Shown: positions 8,138-16,542 of the stretch, in pieces
Position numbering within the stretch: position 1 is the stretch's first letter
How the letters are laid out: every line of letters begins with the position of its first letter
Translations under genes and position numbers: made by a program
The notes under the pieces: model-generated
The model's input: only the letters and a program-made list of their open reading frames with translations
The model's database searches: none
What the model was told of the DNA's origin: nothing
NCBI RefSeq assembly: GCF_023544445.1
Contig: NZ_JALPVJ010000007.1
Span: 186,001 to 250,000, forward strand
Source: Actinoplanes sp. M2I2
GTDB taxonomy: Bacteria; Actinomycetota; Actinomycetes; Mycobacteriales; Micromonosporaceae
Direction: 5' to 3'
DNA: 64,000 nucleotides

Positions 8138-10336
8138 ATGCGCGACACCGGACCTCATCCGCTCGCCGTCGCGGCTCTGCAGGCCCGGTCGATCGCGGCC
8201 CGCGAACCGCTGGCCCGGGCGGCCGCCGACGACCCGTGGATCGCGGGTGAGCTGGCCCGCGTCATCGCCCTGCAGGACCTGCGGGCGGACGACCAGGCCG
8301 ACGCGCTGGCCATCCTGGACGGCCTGCGCGAGCGCGGCCGGATCGCGGGAGTCCACCAGGGACTGCACTGCCAGCTCGCGTACGCCTCGGGCGATCACGC
8401 GTCGGCCGCGGCGCTGCTGGCCGGCTACGGCGAGGTGCCCGGGCCGGTGCGGGCCGCGCTGACCGCCGACCTGGGCGGGCCGGCTTGTTTCGCCGCGTTG
8501 CTGCCGGCCCCGGCGGTGCGGGTGGCCGACGGGCCCGGCGCGCCGCTCGACCGGATCACCACCGGCCCGGTGCAGCGCCGGGGGCACGCCGGCCGGATCA
8601 CCACGATCGTCACCTGCCGGCAGCCCGGACCGGCCCTGCTCACCGCGGTGCGGTCGCTGACCCGGCAGACGTGGACCAACCACGAGATCCTGGTCGTCGA
8701 CGACGGCTCGTCCGGCGAGTTCGAGCCGGTGCTGCGGGCGGCGGCCGCCCTCGACCCGCGAGTGCGGGTGATCCGCATGGTCACCCCGGGCGGCCCCTAC
8801 GTCGCGCGCAACGCCGGTCTGGACGCGGCGACGGGTGACTTCGTGACCTTTCAGGACGCCGGCGGCTGGTCCCACCCGCTCCGCCTGGAACGCCAGGTCG
8901 CACCGCTGCTGGCCGACCAGGCGGCCTTCTCGGCCACGGTTGCCGGCCTGCGGGTCACGCCCGCTCTGGAGGTCACCCGGCCGGGCCGGTCCGAGCTGGG
9001 CCCGCCCGACCTCGCCTCGTCGATGGTCCGGCGGGCGGTGGCGCTGAGCCGGGTCGGTCACTTCGACCCGGTCCGGGAGGGCGCCGATCTGGAGTACGCC
9101 GAGCGCGCCCGCGCGGTGCTCGGCGACGCGGCCGTCCGGCACGTCGGCGGCCTGCCGCTGATCCTGGTCCGGGACGAGCCCGACCCGGCGACCCGGTCTT
9201 ATCTTTCGGCCTTCCGAAGGTGGCACACGCACGTCCGCGAGGGTCGCGAGCCGGCCACGCGGGCCCGGGCGTTCGTGGTGCCCCGCCGGCTGCGCGGCGA
9301 CACCGGCGCCCGGGCCTACGACGTGGTGCTGGCGGGCGACTGGACCACCGCGGGCGGGGCCGCGACCGCCGGGATCGGGCAGTTGCGGGCTCTCGCCGCG
9401 CGCCGGCAACGCGCGGCCCTGCTGCACCTGGACGTGCTGGCCAACCTGCGCGAGGGCGCCCGCGACCTCGACCCGGCGGTCCAGGATCTGATCAACAGCG
9501 GCGAGCTCGTCCAGGTCGAGCTGACCGACGACGTCCGCGCCCGGCTGGTGGTGGCCCGCTCGGTCCAGGTGCTGCGGTACGCCCCCGACGGGCCCAGCGG
9601 TGTCCGGGCCCAGCGGGTGGTGATCGAGGACGCCGTGGCCGACCCGTCGGCGGCGGCCGCGGCCAAGCGGCTCTTCGGCCAGCGGCCGATCTGGGCCCCG
9701 GCCGGGCCGGACGGGCGGCGCCTGCTCACCGGGGCCGGGCAGGCCGCGCCGGCCCAGCTCGACCTGCCCAGCACGCTCGACGTGGCGCGGTGGCGGCTCG
9801 ACCGGCGCGGGCCGCGGGCCGACCGGCCGGTGGTGGGCCGGCACTGCCGCGGTGGCCGGGCCGAGTGGCACCGGCTCCGCGCCGAGCTGCCCGAGACCGC
9901 GCGCCTGGACGTCCGCCTCCTCGACGCGGCCGGCCGCGCGGACCACTCGTTCGGCCGTTCCGGACCGCCGCGCAGCTGGCTGGTCTACCGCCCCGGCGAC
10001 GTCAGCCTGCGCTCGTTCCTCGGTCAGATCGACTTCTACCTGCACCTGCCGCCCGACGACGAACCGGCCGACCCGGCGCCCGACGTGCTCACCGCGCTGG
10101 CCGCCGGTTGCGTGGCGGTGCTGCCCCACCGCTACGCCGCCGCCTTCGGCGAGGCCGCGGTCTACTGCTCGGCCGGCGAGCTGGCCGACACCGTACGCCG
10201 GTTGCACGCCGACCACCGGGCCCTGCGCGAGCAGTCCGCCCGCGGCGCCGCCTTCGTCCGGCGCCACCACACTCACGACCTGTTCGCCGAACGGGTGGCC
10301 CATCTGGCCCTGCCCACCCCGGCAACGCAAGGGTGA
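8138..10336 (+). CDS. GT2-like + GT-B fusion protein with degenerate DxD motif
   Basis: This 732-residue protein parallels the one at 16543-18972: an N-terminal helical region, a GT2 fold (about 152-340, RITTIVTCRQPGPALL and ILVVDDGSSGEFEPVL), then a GT-B module from YDVVLAGDW (394) to the end with FLGQIDFYLHLPP and AAGCVAVLPHRYAAAFGEAAVYC. The GT2 metal-binding motif, FQDSDDW in the paralogue, reads FQDAGGW here (240-243), so the GT2 half is probably inactive. GGGGG precedes the ATG at 8138. It is transcribed away from the gene at 6121-8094; the 43-base gap must hold divergent promoters. It ends before a strong terminator. It is probably involved in glycan assembly. Confidence 0.8.
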   Translation: MRDTGPHPLAVAALQARSIAAREPLARAAADDPWIAGELARVIALQDLRADDQADALAILDGLRERGRIAGVHQGLHCQLAYASGDHASAAALLAGYGEVPGPVRAALTADLGGPACFAALLPAPAVRVADGPGAPLDRITTGPVQRRGHAGRITTIVTCRQPGPALLTAVRSLTRQTWTNHEILVVDDGSSGEFEPVLRAAAALDPRVRVIRMVTPGGPYVARNAGLDAATGDFVTFQDAGGWSHPLRLERQVAPLLADQAAFSATVAGLRVTPALEVTRPGRSELGPPDLASSMVRRAVALSRVGHFDPVREGADLEYAERARAVLGDAAVRHVGGLPLILVRDEPDPATRSYLSAFRRWHTHVREGREPATRARAFVVPRRLRGDTGARAYDVVLAGDWTTAGGAATAGIGQLRALAARRQRAALLHLDVLANLREGARDLDPAVQDLINSGELVQVELTDDVRARLVVARSVQVLRYAPDGPSGVRAQRVVIEDAVADPSAAAAAKRLFGQRPIWAPAGPDGRRLLTGAGQAAPAQLDLPSTLDVARWRLDRRGPRADRPVVGRHCRGGRAEWHRLRAELPETARLDVRLLDAAGRADHSFGRSGPPRSWLVYRPGDVSLRSFLGQIDFYLHLPPDDEPADPAPDVLTALAAGCVAVLPHRYAAAFGEAAVYCSAGELADTVRRLHADHRALREQSARGAAFVRRHHTHDLFAERVAHLALPTPATQG

Positions 10337-10464
10337 CCACTTGGCACCCGCCGAACCGTCAACCCGGCCCGCCCGCGACCGATTCCTAAGGGCACAAGCA
10401 GCACAGAAACTCGGAGCGGCCCCCGCCGCTCCGGCCGCGGGCAGCAGCACTCCCCCGACCCGCG

Positions 10465-10503
10465 TACCGCTACCCCGTCGTCCCCCGCGACGGGGTAGCG
10501 GTA
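10465..10503 (+). terminator. Intrinsic terminator hairpin
   Basis: A perfect 16-bp inverted repeat (TACCGCTACCCCGTCG and its complement) encloses a 7-base loop and is followed by TTTCCCC. It lies 130 bases beyond the glycosyltransferase gene ending at 10336. Confidence 0.85.
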
Positions 10504-10708
10504 TTTCCCCATGACCTCGGGTTGCCGTTCAACCTCCGCCGCGGCCCAGGCTTCGCTACGGACCAGCTCACTACGTCGCCAACGGGCCACTACGGTGAGC
10601 ATCGGCGATCGAGCCGGTGTGGATGGCGACGAACCGCGACCGTGCGTTGTCCGCGGCAGATCCGGTTATTCGATCGAGGCACTGGGGAGGACCGGGCATT
10701 ATCGTGCG

Positions 10709-10765
10709 ATGCCTGACCGTAAGCCGACGATCGTCCTCGTCGACGATCTTCGCTCGTTCTTGTGA
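10709..10765 (+). pseudogene. Truncated gene start (cyclic-phosphate-processing receiver-like N-terminus)
   Basis: Only 18 codons remain: MPDRKPTIVLVDDLRSFL and a stop. The segment PTIVLVDDLRSF looks like the first beta strand of a receiver-like domain, and closely resembles starts of actinobacterial proteins annotated as cyclic-phosphate-processing receiver domain proteins (VLVDDVRSF). The rest of the expected ~110-residue protein is absent: the next bases belong to the convergent SnoaL-like gene, whose stop is three bases away. The 200 bases before it look like an ordinary upstream region. I read it as the 5' stump of a gene cut by insertion of the block that follows. The family match is from memory. 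Confidence 0.5.
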
Positions 10766-10767
10766 TG

Positions 10768-11175
10768 TCAGTTCTGACGCAGGGGCGTGCGTCGGGCGCG
10801 CACGATTCGGTGCGTGATTCGCCAACCGGCAGCTGTCAGTTCGACAGTGTCCTCGTACGTAACACTGCCGGTCGATCCATCAGCCATGACTCCGAATCCC
10901 TTGGACAAGGCCTCGACAGCGCCGCCCGTCGTTTCGCGCAGCACAATATTGGTCACGTGGTGGGCTACCGGGTTGGCGTCGCCCAGTGCCGGCCCGGCTT
11001 CGCGGACTGCCGCGATGCCGACCAATTCGCCGCCGCCAAGAGCCGACACGTCGTAGACGACGTCCTCGGTGAACAGGGTCGCCAGGCCGTTGAAGTCACC
11101 GCAATCTGTCAGGTGGCCATGCGAGTTGATCAGATCTGTGATGGTGATCCGGTCATCCATGGAGATGGGCATCAT
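10768..11175 (-). CDS. SnoaL-like / NTF2-fold protein
   Basis: This 135-residue protein has a single NTF2-like (SnoaL-type) fold: ITDLINSHGHLTDCGDFNGLATLF near the N-terminus, EDVVYDVSALGGG, HHVTNIVL with paired His in the middle and WRITHRIVRARR at the end. These folds serve as small ketosteroid-isomerase-like or dehydratase-like enzymes or binding proteins; the reaction cannot be read here. GGAGGGATC precedes two adjacent ATG codons (11175 and 11172). It is divergent from the TetR gene, with a palindrome between them, so that regulator probably controls it. Confidence 0.85.
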   Translation of the reverse strand: MMPISMDDRITITDLINSHGHLTDCGDFNGLATLFTEDVVYDVSALGGGELVGIAAVREAGPALGDANPVAHHVTNIVLRETTGGAVEALSKGFGVMADGSTGSVTYEDTVELTAAGWRITHRIVRARRTPLRQN

Positions 11176-11190
11176 GATCCCTCCGCACCC

Positions 11191-11212
11191 TAAATGGGGA
11201 ACTCCCCGTTTA
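11191..11212. promoter_or_regulatory. Probable TetR operator between divergent genes
   Basis: The sequence TAAATGGGGAACTCCCCGTTTA is a nearly perfect 22-base palindrome (one mismatched pair) centred in the 59-base gap between the SnoaL-like gene and the tetR gene. Position and symmetry fit the binding site of the adjacent repressor, which would control both genes. Confidence 0.6.
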
Positions 11213-11234
11213 GCTGCCGGTACCGTATGCGGGG

Positions 11235-11801
11235 ATGTCCCCAGATAGCAAGCGTCGCCCGCGCTCCGACGCGTCCCGTAACCGCGCACGGCTCGTAGCC
11301 GCAGCCCGTGAAGCGCTGGCCGAGGCGGGCAACGACGTCGCATTCGACGTGATCGCCCAACGCGCCGGGGTCGGCAACGCCACCCTGTATCGCCACTTCC
11401 CGACACGCGCCGATCTGCTCGTCGCCGTCTACGCCGACGAAGTCGCCGCACTGTGCCGACACGGCGAGCAGTTGCTGGAGTCCGCGGAGCCGACGAGCGC
11501 GCTGTTCGCGTGGCTCGATGAATTCGTGGTGCACGTGGCCACTAAGCGTGCCCTTGCCCTGGCCGCGACAGAAGACACCGGCGAACGCCACACCATGCTG
11601 TTCCGGGATTGGCATGCGTCGATCACCTCGATCGCCGATCGCCTCGTCCGACGCGCGCAGCCGACACTCCGTTCCGACCTCACCGCAACCGACGTGCTGA
11701 CCTTGGCCAGCGGAGCGGCCTTGAGCGCCGACGCCGCTCGGGCCCGCCGGCTGGTCGCACTACTGCGTAGTGGCATTGCAGCTTCAACCAGCACCGACTG
11801 A
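11235..11801 (+). CDS. TetR/AcrR family transcriptional regulator
   Basis: This 188-residue repressor has an N-terminal helix-turn-helix (ALAEAGNDVAFDVIAQRAGVGNATLYRHFPTRADLL, about residues 28-62) typical of TetR proteins, followed by an all-helical ligand-binding domain. The C-terminal part (DVLTLASGAALSADAARARRLVALLRSG) matches TetR regulators often paired with oxidoreductase or SnoaL genes. The start at 11235 has only GCGGGG upstream, so translation may be from a near-leaderless transcript. It is divergent from the SnoaL-like gene with a palindromic operator between, so it probably represses itself and that gene. The ligand is unknown. Confidence 0.9.
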   Translation: MSPDSKRRPRSDASRNRARLVAAAREALAEAGNDVAFDVIAQRAGVGNATLYRHFPTRADLLVAVYADEVAALCRHGEQLLESAEPTSALFAWLDEFVVHVATKRALALAATEDTGERHTMLFRDWHASITSIADRLVRRAQPTLRSDLTATDVLTLASGAALSADAARARRLVALLRSGIAASTSTD

Positions 11802-11977
11802 GGCTTCCTCTGACACCAGTCCGGCCGCGCGCTCATCGACACGAGCGTGCGCAGGGCGGACGGCTGGTGGACGTCACAGGCACACGACAGCGCTCCGTCA
11901 GCCGCCACGCACGCTCGGCGGCAGATCCGGATGTCGGTTCCACCCATCATGCGGTAGAGGATTCGGTGCGACTTGCG

Positions 11978-12637
11978 TCAGCGGCCGAGGCGGGACTGCC
12001 ATGACCAGGCGGCGATGCCGACTCGGTTTCGGACCTGGAGTTTGCGCTGGATGTTGGTCAGATGGGTTTTGACGGTGCCGGGGGTGATGTAGAGGCGGGC
12101 GCCGATCTCTGGGTTGGTCAAGCCGTCGGCGACCAAGGCAACGATGTCGAGTTCTCGGTGGCTCAGCGGGGGATCGGCGGGCGGTGCCCCTGGCCGGCTG
12201 ACGGACAGTTCGCGTAGGAGACGGACGGTGACCGTCGGGCTGATCAGGGCGTCACCGGCCATTGCGGCCCGGACGGCCTCGGTTAGCAGGGTCGGGCCGG
12301 AGTGCTTGAGTAGAAAGCCGCTTGCTCCATGGCGTAAGGCTGTGTGGACGTACGCGTCGAGGTCGTAGGTGGTGACCACCACGACTCGTGTGGTGCCGGG
12401 TGCGTCCGGGGCGCATATCCGTTGAGTCAGCTCAAGGCCGTCCATGCGGGGCATCCGGATGTCGGTCACCACGACGTCCGGTTGCAGCCGGTCGGTCAAT
12501 TGCAGCGCCTCGACACCGTCCGCGGCCTCACCGACGACGTCGATGTCGGGGGCGGCCTGCATGATCGTGCTGTAGGCCAACCGGATCGACGCTTGATCAT
12601 CGGCGATGAGCACCCGGATCCGCGTATCGGTGCTCAC
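11978..12637 (-). CDS. LuxR/NarL-type response regulator
   Basis: This 219-residue response regulator has a receiver domain at the N-terminus (VLIADDQASIRLAY with the acidic pocket, TDIRMPRMDGLEL with the phosphorylated Asp, VVVTTYDLDAYV and LLKHSGP with Lys) and a C-terminal LuxR helix-turn-helix (LSHRELDIVALVADGLTNPEIGARLYITPGTVKTHL). The GTG start at 12637 overlaps the stop of the kinase gene, giving translational coupling. Together they form a two-component pair that may act on the divergent membrane protein gene. Confidence 0.92.
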   Translation of the reverse strand: MSTDTRIRVLIADDQASIRLAYSTIMQAAPDIDVVGEAADGVEALQLTDRLQPDVVVTDIRMPRMDGLELTQRICAPDAPGTTRVVVVTTYDLDAYVHTALRHGASGFLLKHSGPTLLTEAVRAAMAGDALISPTVTVRLLRELSVSRPGAPPADPPLSHRELDIVALVADGLTNPEIGARLYITPGTVKTHLTNIQRKLQVRNRVGIAAWSWQSRLGR

Positions 12638-13746
12638 CTGGGCCCGGCCGGTGCTGTCGTGGGCAGCTCGGCGCGCACGCGCCAGCCCATGGTGCTGGTC
12701 GGTCCGAAATCGAGCATGCCGCCGAGCCGTTCGACACGGTTGGCGAGCTCGGTCAGGCCGGTACCACCGCTGCGGCACTGCGGCGACGGCCGGGACGGGA
12801 CCGGTAAATCAGTGCCCTCTTCGTTGCTCACGCTCAACTTCACACTGCCGTGATGGGGTTGTAGGTGCACTTCGACGACCGCGCCGGGCCGGGCATGTCG
12901 TCGTACGTTGGTGAGCGCTTCGAGGACCACTCGGTAGGCGGCGGCGCCGATCGGCGCGGGCAACTTCGACGCAATATCGGGATCAGAGTTCAGGCTTACC
13001 GGCCCGTCCCATGCCAGCGCAAATCGGCGCACCAGCTCCGGAAGTTCGGTGGCACCCGGGCCGTCGATGTCGGAGTCGCGGTCCAGATCCTCGGGCTGAC
13101 GGATCTCCAACTCCCGGAGCAGCTGCATCGTCCGGTCCATCGCGGATAGAGCCCGTACACCGTCGGCCTCGACGCGCTCTAGTATCCCGGCCACCTCGTC
13201 GGGGCCGCCGGGCAGAAGGACACGAGCAGCCTGAACCTGGACCACCATCGCGCTCACGTCATGGGCGACAAAGTCGTGCAGATCGGTCGCCAGTTGTACC
13301 CGCTGTGCCCGCCGGGCCTGCCGCACGGCCCGCACTCGCGCCGTGTCGAGCTGCCGCAGGTAGAGACCGAAACAGGCACCGGCGATCCCGGCGAGCGACC
13401 AAAAAAGGCACACGGCGATCGCGTCCCGCCAGTTCGCCACCGCTGGGCCGGTAAGCGGTAGAGCCAACAGGCTCTCGGCGAGGACTGTCACCGACGCCGC
13501 GGCGGTGGCAGCCCGCGGTGGCGCCCACCGGCACACCAGTACGGCATTTGCGGCCAGGGCGGCGGTGCCCACCAGTGGCCAGAAGCCCACCACCGCCGGC
13601 GAGTGGTGGAGGTACCACAGCCACACCGCCAGTAAGGTGCTCGACCCCGCCGCACACGCACCGGCCGCGACGAACGGCCGCGCCCGCGCAACGATCTGCC
13701 CGGCCAACGCCGCAACCGCAGGCCCAGCGCACAGCACCTCGATCAT
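12634..13746 (-). CDS. Sensor histidine kinase (HisKA_3 type)
   Basis: The N-terminal half holds about five transmembrane segments (for example STLLAVWLWYLHHSPAVVGFW and DAIAVCLFWSLAGIAGACFGLYL), with no large extracellular domain. The dimerisation/phosphoacceptor region reads LATDLHDFVAHDVSAMVVQ, with the HD pair typical of HisKA_3. A HATPase follows (YRVVLEALTNVRRHA as N box, GGTGLTELANRVERLGG as G box). The ATG at 13746 (MIEVLCAGP) is chosen; the frame stays open to 13839. It is paired with the response regulator at 11978-12637 and divergent from the membrane protein at 13838. The signal is unknown; intramembrane or lipid sensing is usual for such kinases. Confidence 0.88.
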   Translation of the reverse strand: MIEVLCAGPAVAALAGQIVARARPFVAAGACAAGSSTLLAVWLWYLHHSPAVVGFWPLVGTAALAANAVLVCRWAPPRAATAAASVTVLAESLLALPLTGPAVANWRDAIAVCLFWSLAGIAGACFGLYLRQLDTARVRAVRQARRAQRVQLATDLHDFVAHDVSAMVVQVQAARVLLPGGPDEVAGILERVEADGVRALSAMDRTMQLLRELEIRQPEDLDRDSDIDGPGATELPELVRRFALAWDGPVSLNSDPDIASKLPAPIGAAAYRVVLEALTNVRRHARPGAVVEVHLQPHHGSVKLSVSNEEGTDLPVPSRPSPQCRSGGTGLTELANRVERLGGMLDFGPTSTMGWRVRAELPTTAPAGPR

Positions 13747-13781
13747 CACGGCAATAACGTAGTCAGTACAGGCACGCTGGT

Positions 13782-13805
13782 GGTATCTACCGGATGGGAG
13801 ATACC
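13782..13805. promoter_or_regulatory. Inverted repeat in the divergent kinase / membrane protein promoter region
   Basis: Arms GGTATCT and AGATACC lie 10 bases apart in the 91-base gap between the kinase start (13746) and the membrane protein start (13838). The symmetry and position suit a binding site for the dimeric LuxR-type regulator encoded next door. Confidence 0.4.
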
Positions 13806-13837
13806 GGTGCGGCCGTCGCACCGACAACGCTAGATCC

Positions 13838-14947
13838 ATGATCGACCGACTGACCTACCGGGCCGCGCTGGCCGGATCGCTACTGGTGACAGCCGCCGGG
13901 GTGCTGTGGTGGCTGATCCCGGGCAGTTACCCCTTCGGCCCCGAAGACCGCTTCGCAGATATGGCCCTGATGACGTATGTGCCGCGCGGCACGGCCATCG
14001 CATTCGCCCTACTTCTGGGTGTCGCCGGAATCGTGCTGGCGGCTGGCCGCCGCCGCGGGCCCGTGACGATCGCTTTCGCATCCGTCGCCGCCACTGTCCT
14101 GGGCCTGCTGGTACCGGACATCCAAGTGCTGATCATCACCGCCTACGCGATGACGTTGGCGGTGCCGTCCGCGCTAGTTGCGGTCTCAGCGAACCGGCTG
14201 CTACCACGGCTGCCCGCAATCGCGGTCTTCCTCGCCGCGTTCGCGGCGCTTCTGGGATGGCTGTCGTACATCGCCCGCGACGCCGATCCGATCGGTACGC
14301 GTCCGCTGTTCGTGTTCGGCTCGCTTGCTGCGGGTGCTTCGTGGGCCGCCGTCCTGATCCGCTTGCTGCACCCGGCCGACCGCAACCGCCCCGCCTGGAC
14401 CGAGCCGGCGGCCGCCGCCCGATGGGGCAGGACGCTGACATGGGCGGCGGCGCTGTGCCCGCTACCGTACGCCCTGACCCGGTTGACCTGGCTCACTCCG
14501 TGGCCGATCGGCGAGACCGCGGAGACGCTGGCGGCTCATCCGGGCCTGCGCATCTTCGGCCTCGCATTGGCGCTTGCTGGCGAAGGCGGGACCTGGCTAA
14601 CCCTCGGCCTGATCCGCCCGCGCGGCGAGACTTTCCCCACCTGGGTACCCATCGTCGGCGGCCGCCCCGTCCCCGTACTCGCCGCAGTAGTCCCTGGACT
14701 GCTGGTCGCAGCGATGCTCACCATCGCCGGGCACTCGCTTCTGCAGCAGGCCGCAACCACCGGCGACTACCTATTCGTGCTGCTGATGCCCTTCCCGCTG
14801 TGGGGACCGCTCCTGGCGGCCGCAACATTCGGCTATTGGCTACGCCGCCGGAGCAATGCCACCCCGGACGGGGTCCCTCCATCTTCCCCGATCGGCCACC
14901 CGAGTCGCTGGACCGTGAAGGCCCTCGCCACGCGACGCCGCCCTTAA
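13838..14947 (+). CDS. Polytopic membrane protein linked to two-component system
   Basis: This 369-residue integral membrane protein has roughly nine to ten hydrophobic segments spread along its length (from LAGSLLVTAAGVLWWLI near the N-terminus to LWGPLLAAATFGYWL near residue 340) and a basic cytoplasmic tail. No transporter or enzyme motif was recognised. It is divergent from the sensor kinase with a possible regulator site between, so it may be the target or co-sensor of that system. Third codon positions in this block look less extreme in GC than in the flanking glycan genes, which fits acquisition. No clear ribosome-binding sequence precedes the ATG. Confidence 0.75.
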   Translation: MIDRLTYRAALAGSLLVTAAGVLWWLIPGSYPFGPEDRFADMALMTYVPRGTAIAFALLLGVAGIVLAAGRRRGPVTIAFASVAATVLGLLVPDIQVLIITAYAMTLAVPSALVAVSANRLLPRLPAIAVFLAAFAALLGWLSYIARDADPIGTRPLFVFGSLAAGASWAAVLIRLLHPADRNRPAWTEPAAAARWGRTLTWAAALCPLPYALTRLTWLTPWPIGETAETLAAHPGLRIFGLALALAGEGGTWLTLGLIRPRGETFPTWVPIVGGRPVPVLAAVVPGLLVAAMLTIAGHSLLQQAATTGDYLFVLLMPFPLWGPLLAAATFGYWLRRRSNATPDGVPPSSPIGHPSRWTVKALATRRRP

Positions 14948-15128
14948 TCGGGTATCCGCTTCTCGGCAGATCCGTGCTCGGAGGGTCCGCCTTCGATCCG
15001 CTCTGTTGTGATTGATCGTTATCTGGCGCCTGGCGTAGGTGACGTTTCGGCATGCCGCGGCGCGCGGAATCGTGTCCATGCTCTCGATAATCGCTGTGGC
15101 GGTCATGGCGGACCGCGCAGGAACGATC

Positions 15129-15482
15129 GATGTGCTGGCGGAGTTTCGTGAGCAGTTCTCCCAGTGCATGACCCGGCGGACGGATGCCCTGTTCGAGCTG
15201 ACCGAGGCGCTGCTGTGCACCGACGGGCCGGTCGCGCCCCGCCGACCCCGGAACGGCTCACCCTCGCCCGGGTACGGCGGGTGTTCCGGAACCTTCTGCG
15301 CGACGAGTCCTTCACCAGCGCGTGCACCGAAATCCAGCCACCCCAGCCCCGGACATCCGCCAAGCTCCCGCAACCGCCAGGCCGCTGTCCGCCACGATGG
15401 GGGACTCATCCTGGTCACCGGCCAGGCACATCAACCACCGAGCCATCACCAGAAGGACACCAAGCCCCGCCGAACTTGTTGA
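15129..15482 (+). pseudogene. Decayed transposase (N- and C-terminal remnants, NF041680/IS701-like)
   Basis: The segment VLAEFREQFSQCMTRRTDALFELTEALLCTDGP matches the N-terminus of a common actinobacterial transposase group, as remembered. Immediately after, the C-terminal end of the same protein type appears: LTLARVRRVFRNL in another frame, then ARAPKSSHPSPGHPPSSRNRQ and HHQKDTKPRRTC in the first frame. About 300 central residues, including the catalytic core, are missing and at least one frameshift is present, so it is dead. It ends 10 bases from the methyltransferase-like gene and marks the right edge of the inserted block. I see no gene between 14948 and 15128. Confidence 0.6.
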
Positions 15483-15491
15483 ACGGCAAGC

Positions 15492-16505
15492 TCAGCCGAT
15501 CGTCGAGGCCGCCGGCCGGGGATGAGTCAGCGCGGTCCACCGCCCGGCCAGCCGCCGGCGGGTGGTCAGGCCGAAACCGCCACCCTGGCGGGGCGCCACC
15601 CGGGCCGGCTCGTCGTCGACCACCACGACCGCGGCCGGCGTCAGCCGGCGGCCCAGCACGTGCAGGGCCGGCGCCAGCGGGTCGGCCGCGGCCGGGGTCA
15701 GCGTGCCGTCGACCAGCAGCAGGTCGATGTCGGCCAGCCCGTCCAGCGCGTCCACGTCGTACCAGTCGACCGTCCGGCCGTCGACCACGAGCTCGGCCAG
15801 CGGCACATGCCGGACCTCTACGGTCGTCAGCCCGTGCTCGGCCAGCCGCGCCCGCACCCGCACGACCCGGTCCTCGTCGTGGTCGACGGCGACCAGCCGG
15901 CCGCCGCAGACGGCCAGCGCGTAGCCCAGCCAGACCGTCGAGGCGCCGCAGCCCAGAGCCACCGTCAGATCCGGCCGGCGCTCGCGGGCGATGTGCACCA
16001 GGCCCAGCAGATCCCTCGGGTGCAGGCCGCCGCCGGCGGGCATCGGCGCCCGCGGGGAGACCGCGCGGAAGAGCTGGAACATCGCCTCGATCTCGCGGCT
16101 CTGCTCGCGCAGCAGCAGTTCGGCGCCCCGGCCGGTGAGGCGCTCGGCCCGGGCCATCACCTCGGTGAGTTCCTGGTGCCGGTCACCGGCGGCCAGCCGT
16201 TCCTTCTCGACCGCGGCGATCACCCGGCGCTGCAACTGGTCGATCGCGCCGCGCAGCTCGCGCACGGTCTCCTGGTTCGAGCGGTTCACCCGGGCGAGCC
16301 GGCGGGACAGGTGGACCACCCCGGCCAGCACGGCCGCCAGCATCAGCGCGAGCAGACAGGTGGCCACCGCCGCCTGGCCCGCCGCCGACGCGATCGCGAC
16401 GCCGGTGGCCACGAGCAGGCCGATGACGAGGCCGGCGAGCTGCCGGCGGGACACCTCACCTACCCGCCGGACGACGGCGTGGGCCAGCCTGAGCAGCCGA
16501 GTCAT
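15492..16505 (-). CDS. Membrane-anchored coiled-coil methyltransferase-like protein (paralogue 2)
   Basis: The 337-residue protein has two N-terminal transmembrane segments (residues about 22-65), a charged coiled-coil-like stretch (70-150, RSNQETVRELRGAIDQL) and a class I SAM-dependent methyltransferase domain of the Methyltransf_24 type: VALGCGASTVWLGYAL (SAM loop), RLVAVDHDED (acidic ribose ligand) and DIDLLLVDGTL (motif IV with Asp). All key positions are intact, unlike the paralogue at 2973-3851. The ATG at 16505 is used; a GTG at 16511 is possible. It lies 37 bases behind the GT2/GT-B gene at 16543-18972 and probably modifies the product at the membrane. Confidence 0.78.
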   Translation of the reverse strand: MTRLLRLAHAVVRRVGEVSRRQLAGLVIGLLVATGVAIASAAGQAAVATCLLALMLAAVLAGVVHLSRRLARVNRSNQETVRELRGAIDQLQRRVIAAVEKERLAAGDRHQELTEVMARAERLTGRGAELLLREQSREIEAMFQLFRAVSPRAPMPAGGGLHPRDLLGLVHIARERRPDLTVALGCGASTVWLGYALAVCGGRLVAVDHDEDRVVRVRARLAEHGLTTVEVRHVPLAELVVDGRTVDWYDVDALDGLADIDLLLVDGTLTPAAADPLAPALHVLGRRLTPAAVVVVDDEPARVAPRQGGGFGLTTRRRLAGRWTALTHPRPAASTIG

Positions 16506-16542
16506 GCGCACATCGGGACCAACGCGCCGGCGATCCGGGACG

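Noticed and set aside
8057..10450. Long open frame on the minus strand opposite the GT2/GT-B gene (797 codons)
   Set aside because: High GC makes antisense frames long; the translation is Arg/Gly/Gln-rich with no domain, while the plus strand encodes a clear paired-domain protein with a good ribosome-binding site.
10768..14947. Secondary-metabolite biosynthesis cluster
   Set aside because: SnoaL-like, TetR and two-component genes alone do not make a cluster; no synthase, tailoring enzyme or transporter is present.
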